Assembly: GCF_039555335.1 (NCBI RefSeq)
Contig: NC_092628.1
Span: 77,316,713-77,380,712, forward strand
Length of the DNA: 64,000 bases
Source of the DNA: Amphiura filiformis
Taxonomy: Eukaryota > Echinodermata > Ophiuroidea > Amphilepidida > Amphiuridae
Direction: 5' to 3'
Position 1 is the first letter of the stretch, and each line of letters starts with the position of its first letter. Under the pieces are notes generated by a model. That model did no database searches and was not told where the DNA came from. It worked only from the letters and a program-made list of their open reading frames with translations. The position numbers and the translations under genes were made by a program. Of the stretch, positions 45,840-55,735 are shown piece after piece.

Positions 45840-47770
45840 CAGACATAGTAGCTATAGCAATAACTATATAATTAGCTAATATCATATAGCTTATATCTTA
45901 TAAATAAAGTAAGTGTTAATATTTACATTATAAGATATCAGCAATAAGTTTCCAGCAAGAATGATCTAGTAGCAAATAATATCTTGTGTAGCTTAATATA
46001 TCATTATATCGTATAAATAAAGTCATTGATGTAATAGGTACATTATCAGTTATCAGCAACAGGCATCTAGCAAGGAGTATCTATTAGCTATAACTTGTAT
46101 AGCTTATATCTGAAATAAAACAAGTGATGTAAATCGACATTATCAGATATTAGCAAATGTAGTAAATGAACTCACTTTTACAAAAGTGTAACCTTAATGA
46201 TGATGTAACCTCAGACATACCCTCATTTCAAATTCTCTTTTGTTCAGAAACCAAAAATCAAGGGATTAAAAAGTGGAGCAGATCTGGTCTGCAATACAGT
46301 ATTATGGTATATAACCATAAGTGTATATAATGGCCTATTGTGCTAACATAATTATTATCGGATATCTATCACCGCTGGCGGTAGTTGATGCTCATCAAAT
46401 CTGATTAGTCTTACTTCTGTCGTAGGTGGCATACTTTCATATCACCGTATAATTACACCCCGAGGCCTAGGAATTTAGGGGTATGAAACATAAACGATGC
46501 ATGATGATGGAGATGGTATGATTATGAAATAGTTTATTGTCCCCCGGTAAGCACATCCCCTAGGCCTACCTCTTACCTAGGCTCCCCTCACCTATTCACC
46601 TATAAACCTCCTCTTCCCTGTCCCAAGTGTTTCTCTCTCCCCTCCTCGCCTCCCCCTACATTCGAACACTATTCCACTCCACTCTCAAGCTCTCCCCCGT
46701 CCCTTTCCACTGTCAATGCTCTCTCCCATCTCTTTCTCTCTCCCCTTACCTCCCCCACACACACGCACTCACTCCCCCACCCCTCTCTCTCTCTCTCTAT
46801 CTCTTTTCTCACTTTTATTCGAGTAAAAATTACTAACCTCAATATTTCGCCGTGTGAGAGTGTCATCAGGAGAACTCCAAAGATGTTGTGGATTGACCTG
46901 AGATAACCTTAGGTCTAATCAATGAAGTGTAAAGTGTCGGGATCTCGAGGCCCTGGTCACGGTTGAGTTGCGGCGTGTGTCTCCTGATTTGTATGGCTTC
47001 TATCACTAAGCATGGGTACTCTCTGTCAAGCACGTGATTATGTTCTTCACACGTTTATACAACAAACTGAAATGAAAACCGAATCTCCTTGCAACAAATT
47101 TTAAGTTTTAACAAAGGGTAGAAACAAAGATATCGATATATCTTCTTGATTGTATCATATAAATAAAGTAAGTCATGTCATATCTAAATTATCAGATATT
47201 AACATAGCAACGACTAGCTTAAGATCTATCTATTACTCGCAAATATCTTATAGCTTATCTTATAAATAAAGTAAGTGACAATACCTACATTATAAGATAT
47301 TAGCAACACGTATCTAGCAAATAAGGCAAGATAATATCTCTTGTCTGTATTACCTTCCTCGAGTCAGTAATTTAGATTTTGCGCATCTCTTAATGTAATA
47401 ATGAGAAGTAATATGAAAGTGTACATTTTCAGAAAGGAAATGATGCAAGAATCCAACTAGCATATTAAACATAACAGATTCCTGCAAAAATGAATAGTTT
47501 TTGAGAAAATCTCAAAATTTGGTTTTACTTTACTGACTCGATACGGACTGTATATTGTCAGATATCAGCAGCAGCAGCTAGTAGTATCTTCTTCATTATA
47601 TCATGTAAATAAAGTTAGTGATGTAATATCTAAAATACTTAAGTACTTTCCGAATAGCTCATAGCTTATATCTTGTAAATAAAGTAAGTGGTGTAATATT
47701 CTACATTACCGGATATCAGTAAAATTAAGTATTAGGCAAGAAGTATCTATTAATTATTTCATAACTTGGA
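45840..47770 (+). repeat. Degenerate repeats carrying AATAAA, downstream of copy B
   Basis: Units resembling CTTATATCTTATAAATAAAG followed by TAAGTGATGTAATATCTACATTATCAGATATCAGCAA recur at about 45880-46160, 47130-47340 and 47540-47760. Relatives follow copy A (2030-2580, 3430-3560). Nearly every unit has ATAAATAAAG, so each offers a poly(A)-signal-like hexamer. 46540-46860 is an unrelated CT-rich low-complexity tract. Confidence 0.75.
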
Positions 47771-48130
47771 ACATTATGGTTTCAGAAGAATTGTACCTAG
47801 AATGGTTTAGAATCTATTTGTCTAATAGGAAACAATCTGTTACTTACAACTGTCATAGCTCGGAACTTAAAGAAATAAGATGTGGCGTTCTTCAAGGATC
47901 AATATTTGGGCCGTTGTTATTTATCTTGTATATCGACGATATCCATAGATTTCGTACTTTTTGCGGACTGTACTAATCTCTTTTTTTCACATTAAAATAT
48001 TAACTCAAAAATGAATCTAATCAATTTCGAACTAAAATAAGTTACTAATTGGTTTATATGTACTCGGTAAACGCAAGTAAAACTAACTTTATGATTCTTA
48101 CAACTGAACACCAAACAAATAAACAGTTTG
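47770..48130 (+). pseudogene. LINE reverse transcriptase fragment
   Basis: It encodes WFRIYLSNRKQSVTYNCHSS and CGVLQGSIFGPLLFILYIDD followed by I, the RT region up to the stretch before the catalytic box in Jockey/CR1-type LINEs. The frame breaks soon after (about 47974). It is a dead fragment. Confidence 0.75.
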
Positions 48131-48839
48131 AAGGACTAAATATTGAAAATTAGACAGAACAAGCTGAAGAAGAGTAAATAAAACAAATTTTCCTGTACCG
48201 GTAGTTCAAATTGATGAAAACTAAGGGAATTAAGGACCACATTTGGGGAGTTTTAATAATGTTACCAGATCCTTGACTAAGGGGATATATGGAGGGCAAA
48301 GATTTGTTGGCAGGCCAAAGGGGGGGAGGGGGAAGCGTTTTGGCATGTCGAAAGAGGACAATCAGACTTTCGAATATGCAAATTTCCTCATCGATGCGCT
48401 CGCATTATAATTATGATAAGACAATTTAGGTTTTTAATGTGTGTACCCCCAAAATCTTACATGTGTATGGGGGGGGGGGGGCAAAATATTTTGTTGGCAT
48501 GTCAAAAGGGGGGTCAAATGTTTTTGGGCACGTAAAAGGGAGGGGGGGCAAGCTATTTTGACAGATCATTTTGAGAATTCACCACCCCGGTACACAGCCC
48601 CTGCTATTAAAGACCCCTATGAAAATCAGATTATGGACTATTATGTGTCATATTTAAATATTAAAATAATTACATTAAATTTACTTCATACTTCTCCTTC
48701 TTTAATTGTGTTGTAAAATATTTCTCCTTTCCATTTCATCATTCGTCCGTTCTTTGTTCGGAGCTCCAAATTGTCTTCCTCCCTTTGAGCCATTCCCAAA
48801 GTTGAAAGTTCAAGTTCAAATAAACATTGCTTAAAGGAG

Positions 48840-49180
48840 TATTTCGTGATCCTATCATCCTCTTTTTTTGATATTTTTCAGTAGATATCCACCAAAAGCT
48901 TATTCCCAAAATTTTAGTTGATTCCAATTTTATCCATGTTATCCATGTTTATCCTATGTGTATTACACTACTCCATAGACAATGTGTTGTAATTTCGTTC
49001 TGGTGTACAAGAACGTAATTCAAATTTCACGATATTTTTGCTAAAAGAATTAATCTGCAAGAAATTTTTTGTACATAAACATTGTGTAGCTAGAGGTTTC
49101 CATTGGTACAAAAATCTCACGGTTTTTTTTGTGGAGAAAAGTGGGGATGATGCTGTGGATCACGAAATGCCCCTTTAATT
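48840..49180. repeat. Inverted copies of repeats R2 and R1
   Basis: 48840-49040 is the inverse of 14519-14700 (R2). 49040-49180 is the inverse of the right part of R1 (4540-4680). They lie side by side here, though not at the other sites. Confidence 0.7.
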
Positions 49181-49490
49181 GGGCCAATACTGGGTCCCGA
49201 GTGATTGGGCCAATACATGTTTGCACACCGGCGTCGGACTGGCCCAGTACTGGTGCTAAACTGGACAAGTAAATTTTTAAGCTTGCTCTCTCTTTACCAC
49301 CTCTCTCTCTCTCTCTTACTCTATGACTCTCACGCTCCTACCCACATACTGGCAAGTTCAACCAGAAAATATATACTTTTCAGCTTAGCATTGGTACTGG
49401 CCCAGTTCGACGCCGGTGCACATTTATTGGCCCAATCCCAGATCTCGGATGCCAGGATTGAACTTTATTGGCCCAATACTGAAATGTTTG
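49176..49490. mobile_element. Foldback element with TTGGGCCAATACTG-type arms
   Basis: The left arm (ATTGGGCCAATACTGGGT, CACCGGCGTCGGACTGGCCC) is answered by the inverse (CTGGCCCAGTTCGACGCCGG, TTATTGGCCCAATACTG) around a CT-rich loop (49280-49340). Confidence 0.7.
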
Positions 49491-49998
49491 CTGGGTATAA
49501 CAGTATTATGAACCTTGATGTGGATTATTGTGTCATGTGATAGCATGATGAAACGTCGAAGGTTAAGTTCGCTGTTGATTTCACTCGTGTAAATATTGAT
49601 ATCACGAGTTTCAAGTCCAAAGTCTTTATATAAATCTGCTATGGTAAATGCATGTATGGATTTGCAATCACTGATGGCGTATCTGACACGGAACTCGTAC
49701 CCAAGATCTAGAGACTAATGATCCGGGACTGATTGTAATACCCATGGTGGACATGTTGGACATGTCGCGACACTTTTAAAGAATTACATTACATGTGTAT
49801 AATTAAAGAATTACATGTATATTGTATATTACAAGTACAAATGTCTTGAACATGTTAAAGTAAGAAGTTGATCTGGGAGTATTAGGTAAGGCAAAAGGCC
49901 GCAACTATTTTGTATGTAACTTTGAATGAAAGCACAATATCACGGTGAATCTTCGACCAGACTTCGTTGTACGCTACGATAGCCCTGCACCGTCTACC

Positions 49999-50084
49999 AT
50001 GACGTCATTTTGTTGCAGAAGGAAGAAGACCACTGAGTACGAAAACATAGGGGAATCATATTCAGTGGAATCTTCACTTGTAAG
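49999..50084 (+). CDS. MREG: MREG exon 1
   Basis: The start is ATG at 49999 in context CTACCATGA. It encodes MTSFCCRRKKTTEYENIGES and ends in phase 2 at donor gttagt. An upstream in-frame ATG (49945) exists, but the Cys pair close to the N-terminus fits the family better from 49999. Confidence 0.75.
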
Positions 50085-53000
50085 GTTAGTTAACACAAAT
50101 AATGCTGTTTTGTGCATTTCTTATAATAATGGATGAATGAAACCATATTATAAGCATGTGCATTTTTTGTTTGCATAATGTCTGCATCTGGGGTTGAATT
50201 AATGCCATCAACATATTTATTCTAGATCTGAACGTCGTGATACTTTATACGAGGATCACTTTGCGAACTGCATTATGTACTCGTGAGAAGAGTCAATAAA
50301 CAATCTAGAGTGTTACACTGTACTATATAATATAGGTATAAAAGGCAAATGCAAATTTGTCATCAAACCATATTATTTTATATATCAAATTAAAGCCCCA
50401 TATATTTTTCCTGCCTCCCAGTTTGCCCCCCCCCACACACGTACACACACACATCACTTTTGAGCCAAAAAACCCAAAATTACGTAAATGTCCACTTTTT
50501 GCGGCAATTTTGCGCACAATTTGTCAATTTTGCCCACCCCCTGAAGTTCACTTTGCCCCCCGAAAAAAAATCCCCGGTGCCGCCACTGCCACTCAGTATC
50601 ATCCTCGCTCGACGAATCGTCAGCTAAAGAAAACTGTTATATTTGTTTCTCTGTCAAATTCATAACGACGTGTCCTGCACACCATTTGCATTCTTCATTA
50701 TCACGTGTCCTGAACACCATATTAACAAATGCATGTGTCCTACATGTCCTACACACAATTCTATACATTAAAGCATATGTCCTACAAGCCTTTCATTATG
50801 CGTCCTACACCATTAACATTCTATATCCTCACTTCACGTGTGTCCTGCAAGCCATTTGGCTCATTATGTGTCTATCGCGTTATTCTTCATTATCATGTGT
50901 CCTGTATACCATCCTACACCATCATCATATTATGTGTCCTGCAAGCCATTTTGCATCATTATGTGTGCTACATGCTATTCTACATTATCATGTGTCTTGC
51001 ATATCATTCCGAGTCATACTGCGTATACTACACACCGTTTTTTATATTACATCATCCTGCGTCCTGCATACAATTCTTACTCATCCTGTATCCAACCAGA
51101 GAAGATTCTCATCCGGTCAAACACACGTAGGCCTACACACCATTTTACATTATCATGTGTCCTACACACCATTCTACATCATTCTGCGTCCTACTGTCCT
51201 ATACGTCATTCTGAATCATTCTGCGTCCTGCAAACCATTAAGCAACATTCTGAAAGCCATCCGCTATACCATTCCTCACCACTCTGCGTCCTGCAACCTA
51301 TACTTTTCCGGTTCTTTTTCCTTTCACATCTTCTTTGAAATTAGGCCACTTAATAGGTCGTATTAACAATATTTTTTTTATATTAGCCGTGTTTGAATCA
51401 TTGATGCACCCTTCCGATCTATTCTTATTAAATTCTAGTAATCGTTTGGCTGGTCATAAGGGAGTCACAGATGACTTGAATATATGGAGTAACCCGCACG
51501 ATATGACACACACAGAAGCTGAAGACGACGCACAACTTGTCACTTTACTTGAGCAAAGGGACAATGCTACAACAGCAACGGTATGTTCATACACAAAGCC
51601 TGAAGTCGACTTTAGACGACTTCGAACTCGACTTCATTTGTGTGTAAACAGGGTTGTCATGATTTGAACTCGACTTCAGAAGTCTACTTCAAATGACGAC
51701 TTGGAGCAACATTTGTCGAATTCAAAGTCGACTTCAAACTCGCTCGACTTTTACAGTGTAAACGAACACGTAATTACATTTAGAAAAAAAATTACGATTA
51801 AATCGTACAGATTATGTCCAGACAGAATGAAGTCAAGCAAATTGGCAAATTGTACATATTCATTAGGCGTTACTTTCGAAGTATGGTGATTATTATTTTG
51901 CAATGGTAAAGATTGTGATAGAAAATTTAGGGAAATGAAAGACAAGACGTAACACTCAACTTTTAGTAGTAGCGCCCTCAGTCATCAATTGAAGTAATAG
52001 TGAAGAAAATAGTAAAGATTTTTATTGAGGGCGCGAATGCTTGTACATGGTTCACGGGGCTTATGTGAGATTTTGGCCCGAAATGCACTCTGCTCCAGAA
52101 GCATATTTGTTATATGCTCCTGGAGCATTGTGTATTCAAAACATGCTCCTGGAGCATGTTGGACTTAGAATATTACTCCAGATTATTCATGCTCCAGGAG
52201 CATATGCTCCAGGAGCAGCTGTTCCTGGAGCATAATTTCGGGCCAAAATCTCACCGAAGCGTTCACGGGGGTAGGATGCGATATCCCCATTTTTGACATC
52301 CCCATCGCGTTTAACCGTACCCAATCATGAAATCTTACAAACAAATCTGTACTGGTTATGTGATAGCCTATGTGTTGTCAAAGTAAAGTCATGTTATTCT
52401 AAAACCGTTACACTGTAAGTATGTTGATTTCCAATTGTAATTGATAGCCGTTTATTTTAATCGGGCTTCAAGTTCAGCCTTATACACTGAGTTTAAGTAA
52501 GTGAAATTAACCGTAAGGCCGCAAAGGAGCCCATGTGCGCCATTAGGTAAATCTTACAATCTTTACGGTATGCATAATGATCTTGTCCAATTGCAGGGTT
52601 ATCAGATGGCGAGTGATCATGTAGAGAGAATACGAACAAATAGACGAAAGATTCGGGACAGGTGGAAATCGGTGCTCAGAGAGCTAGGTTTGTGATTAAT
52701 TGGCGCCATTTTCTTTTTCTGATTTCACTTATCCCCTCTTCATATTGCACACGTGCCGCCGAGAGCAATAACAGGCCCGGGGTAAAATGAACGTACGAGT
52801 CCCCCCCCCCTCCCTTTACCGGCCCCTCTGAGGTGTCTTTTCTTTGCTTTTATGGGCCCATATGTTTTCTTTATTTTTGTGGGCCCCTAGGACCCCGGGC
52901 CTATAACGCCCTTACCCCCCCCCCCCCCTTGATTGCACAGGCAAAATTATATTGTTCCGTGTTTGCGGCTAATGTTGTTACCGTACTTAAAATCAAGTTA

Positions 53001-55580
53001 GAAATAATTGTCACACGAGACTACTGCGACTCCCTGAAAAGATTTGCTATGCCAAAACAGATAGCCTACACTGTCGAAACACATCAAATGTTTCTGTCGA
53101 AATACCGGCAATTCCCAAGTAGGACCGTGCCAAAATACAGGCATTTCCACATTAACATTGCCGAACTGATCTAATAAATGCCGGCAGTTAACAGTTTGGT
53201 AGACATATCTTCTACATCTGCAGAAACCCTTCTCGATGCCAATAATAATGTTCTTCTATATGCATATGGTGATCTGTAGAATTGCTGGCAAGTTACCATT
53301 AACGTTAAGATCAAGATGGCGCAGCGGTGCGGGCTCTGCCTTGTAATCGGTGGATTGCAGGTTCGAGCCCGGTGGTACCATCGAGCCGAAATGGAGAGCT
53401 GTTATGAATATTGTCCATTGAGCGCCGCCCAAAGGTATGAACATGCATTTGGGCATTATATGTCAGCTGACATATTCTAACGACAGGGGAAACCAATGTA
53501 AAGCGCTTTGATACACGCACGTTAAACATGTATAAATGCAAACATGTTGTTTTTTGGTCAACATCATCTACCCCGGCATCCACCAAATTTACTTATCATT
53601 TTTGGTCTATTATAGGCATATAACCCCCCTCCCATGAGAATTTTTTATCTCAATGAATGTTTGTTTTGACGTGTTCTAGGTTTTGAAAATGAAGATGAAC
53701 TCACGAAGTTAGTGACCGTAACACCACTGAGCCACGAGGCTGATGGAACCTCTCATTTTTCAATGCAGGCTGATAGCTTACATAGCGCCCTCGCTCGAGA
53801 TACGATGATATTTGGAAATGGTCCGACACAAAGAAACAGATATGCCACTGTTTTGGTTAGTATAGTAAGCTTTCTTTTCCCCAAATAATACAAAACATTT
53901 GGTTTATTATTAAGATATTGGTAAACAGGTAAACAAAGAGCTAATTCTGAAAGTTAGACATTTATCAAGAAGTGCAGGTAGCCCGAGCAGGTAGCGTGCG
54001 GGCAAAAAATTCCAGGGGGGGGACAGGCAAACTTGTCAAATCGTGCCACTGCAATATGCTCTCGAAGTGGGCGAAAATATGCACCCTTAATACTAAAGTG
54101 TATCAAAATGAGGTTCATTTTGGTCTGAAATAGGCTTAAAGGAAGGTGCACAGAGGAGTCCCCCGATCGGTATTCCACCGATTAAGTGTGATTCGAACTG
54201 GACACTTCTAGATTTCGATCGCGTGGAGTGTGCACTGGTGGGTTCAGATTGGATTAAGGGATCTAGAATGAGCGTTTATGGCGTTTCGACAGTATTTTTT
54301 GTGGGGACATGAGAGCACCTCAGACGTATCGAATTGCATTCTGAATACGAAGCATGTCTTTCTGATATCAAATAATTTTCATTTTTTGAAATTCACGATA
54401 TAATACAAATTTTATGACAAATTATTAAAATTTGATATTTTTCAAATTTTTGATATAATACAGTCCTCGAAATAAATTTTATAAATCTAATGATATATAC
54501 TTAAAGTGTATTTAAGTGAATTTTTATACGCTCTCCCTTTTGGGATTGAGCACTTTATTCAAAAGATAGTCTAACTTGAGTAAAATATTGTACTTAAAGT
54601 GTATGTAGCTGGGAGGAAAAGCCGACGATCAATTGAAAATTTTGACCTTTTATATTGAAGATATGGATTTTTTTCCCAAAAGACCTTTTTTTTTTGTTGG
54701 TGTTTTGGGAAAAAATCCATATCTTCAATACGAAAGGTCAAAATTTTCAATTGATCGTCGGCTTTTCATCCCACCTACATACACTTTAAGTACATATTAT
54801 CAGATTTATAAAGTTTACTTCGAGTACTGTTAAATATCAAAAATATCAATTTTTAATCATTTGTCATAAAATGTGTGCGAATTTCAAAAAATTATTTCAT
54901 ATCAGAAGGACATTCTTCATATTCAGAATGCAATTCGATATGTCTGATGTGCTCTAATGTCCCGCAATAAATACTGTCCAAAGGTTCATACCCCACCCCT
55001 TAAGTGAATGTAACTGCTATGTGATGGAAGGCGAGAAATGTCGAATCCCTTATGTGACTGACAGTAGAAGGTGCTATTTTCGCATATACTTTCGTCAGTC
55101 GGTAAATGCCGTACCAATTAAATCCAAGTTTTCGCTAAAAAGATGAAAAGTAATCAGTATAGTAAAATGATTATATATTGTCTAATGTTGGGGCAGCAGT
55201 TCTTGTTAAACAGCTCCGTGAAATTGTTTGTCAGTTGCTAAATTGCTTAGAAATACTTCGAACCAATTTTGTGTTTATTTTTCCTTTTCCAGAGTCGTCT
55301 TATTGACTTAGACACAGCAGACGATTTTGTGGGAAAAGCCCGGGAATTATATCCACGATTAGACCCCGATGTCATGTCCGATTTAGAATGGGATCACCAT
55401 CCTGCAGACTTGAAACATTCAAAGCAAGATCCAAATCAAAATAAGGATGAAATTCCGGACCAGAATTATCAGGACCAGCAAGTTGTGGACTTAAATCATC
55501 AAGTGCTTCATTATGATAACAAAACAGACCAACTGGAAATAGTATTTGAATCAAGCAATAGCGACATTGAAAGAGAATAG
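49999..55580 (+). CDS. MREG: Melanoregulin homologue (five exons)
   Basis: The joined exons 49999-50084, 51439-51580, 52597-52687, 53680-53855 and 55293-55580 give 260 residues plus TAG, with all phases matching. The signature is LNIWSNPHDMTHTEAEDD, close to vertebrate melanoregulin NLWSMPHDVSHTEADDD. Further matches are VERIRTNRRKIRDRWKSVLR, LGFENEDELTKLVTVT and RLIDLDTADDFVGKARELYP. The N-terminus MTSFCCRRKK has a cysteine pair plus basic residues, suiting the palmitoyl membrane anchoring known for this family. In vertebrates the protein acts in lysosome-related organelle (melanosome) transport and membrane dynamics; here its role is inferred. The C-terminus is an acidic, Gln/Asp/Asn-rich extension longer than in vertebrates (214 residues there). 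Confidence 0.88.
50660..51310 (+). repeat. Degenerate minisatellite in MREG intron 1, open in three forward frames
   Basis: Units of about 35-60 bases built from TGTGTCCTGCAAACCATT and TACATCATTATG words are repeated about 15 times. Frames of 226, 166 and 133 codons overlap here but have repeat-only composition, so they are not called genes. Confidence 0.8.
51439..51580 (+). CDS. MREG: MREG exon 2
   Basis: It carries the family signature LNIWSNPHDMTHTEAEDDAQ. Acceptor is aattctag, donor gtatgt; phase 2 in, 0 out. Confidence 0.9.
52050..52269. mobile_element. 202-bp palindromic MITE with 9-bp target duplication in MREG intron 2
   Basis: The element spans 52059-52260 with ends GCTTATGTGAGATTTTGG and CCAAAATCTCACCGAAGC (16 of 18 matching as inverses). 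It is flanked by GTTCACGGG on both sides (52050-52058, 52261-52269). The inside is packed with the self-complementary word TGCTCC(A/T)GGAGCA, about six copies, some with one mismatch. The 9-bp duplication suggests a Mutator-like origin (inference). Confidence 0.88.
52597..52687 (+). CDS. MREG: MREG exon 3
   Basis: It encodes MASDHVERIRTNRRKIRDRW and KSVLREL, matching the basic helix IHTLRQVRREVRNRWKCILEDL of vertebrate melanoregulin. Acceptor is attgcag, donor gtttgt. Confidence 0.9.
53310..53560 (+). mobile_element. tRNA-derived SINE in MREG intron 3
   Basis: ATGGCGCAGCGG (A-box-like) and GGTTCGAGCCC (B box) head an element whose tail includes AAGCGCTTTGATACACG. It is related in design to the SINE at 44118-44525 but with a different body. 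Confidence 0.72.
53680..53855 (+). CDS. MREG: MREG exon 4
   Basis: It encodes FENEDELTKLVTVTPLSHEA and RDTMIFGNGPTQRNRYATVL, matching FQKEADSLLSVTKLS...TNIFPTSWELSERYLFVV. Acceptor is gttctag, donor gttagt. Confidence 0.85.
54254..55003. mobile_element. Long foldback element bounded by TTAAGGG/CCCTTAA, copy 1 (MREG intron 4)
   Basis: This 750-bp unit is inverted along most of its length (GATCAATTGAAAATTTTGAC, CATATCTTCAATA and their inverses around 54690). The ends TTAAGGG...CCCTTAA suggest TTAA target use, as in piggyBac-type elements (inference). No ORF is present. Confidence 0.8.
55293..55580 (+). CDS. MREG: MREG exon 5 with stop
   Basis: It starts SRLIDLDTADDFVGKARELY, matching DRLIALDAAEEFFKLARRTYP, followed by a hydrophilic tail of about 65 residues without vertebrate counterpart. 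Stop is TAG at 55578-55580. Confidence 0.88.
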   Translation, partial: SRLIDLDTADDFVGKARELYPRLDPDVMSDLEWDHHPADLKHSKQDPNQNKDEIPDQNYQDQQVVDLNHQVLHYDNKTDQLEIVFESSNSDIERE

Positions 55581-55646
55581 CATCAGTACCGTCGATTTGA
55601 TATTTCTAAATTTTAATTACTTCTATGACGTCATGTCATGGACATG

Positions 55647-55735
55647 CATTACAATTCGATATGTCTGATGTGCTCTAATGTCCCACAATAAATACTGTCC
55701 AAACGTTCATATACCCCAGCCCTTAAACGTCGTCC
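55647..55735. mobile_element. Solo right end of the TTAA foldback family, possible MREG poly(A) source
   Basis: It matches the right arm of 54254-55003 (ATTCGATATGTCTGATGTGC to ...CCCTTAA). It contains AATAAA at 55687-55692, about 107 bp after the MREG stop, the first such hexamer I see after the gene. Confidence 0.7.

Noticed and set aside
46627-46866. Open frames in both strands over the CT-rich tract
   Set aside because: A simple-sequence tract (TCTC, CCCTC), so the frames are compositional.
50686-51366. 226-codon forward frame in MREG intron 1
   Set aside because: It is the translation of a minisatellite; the overlapping frames are equally open.
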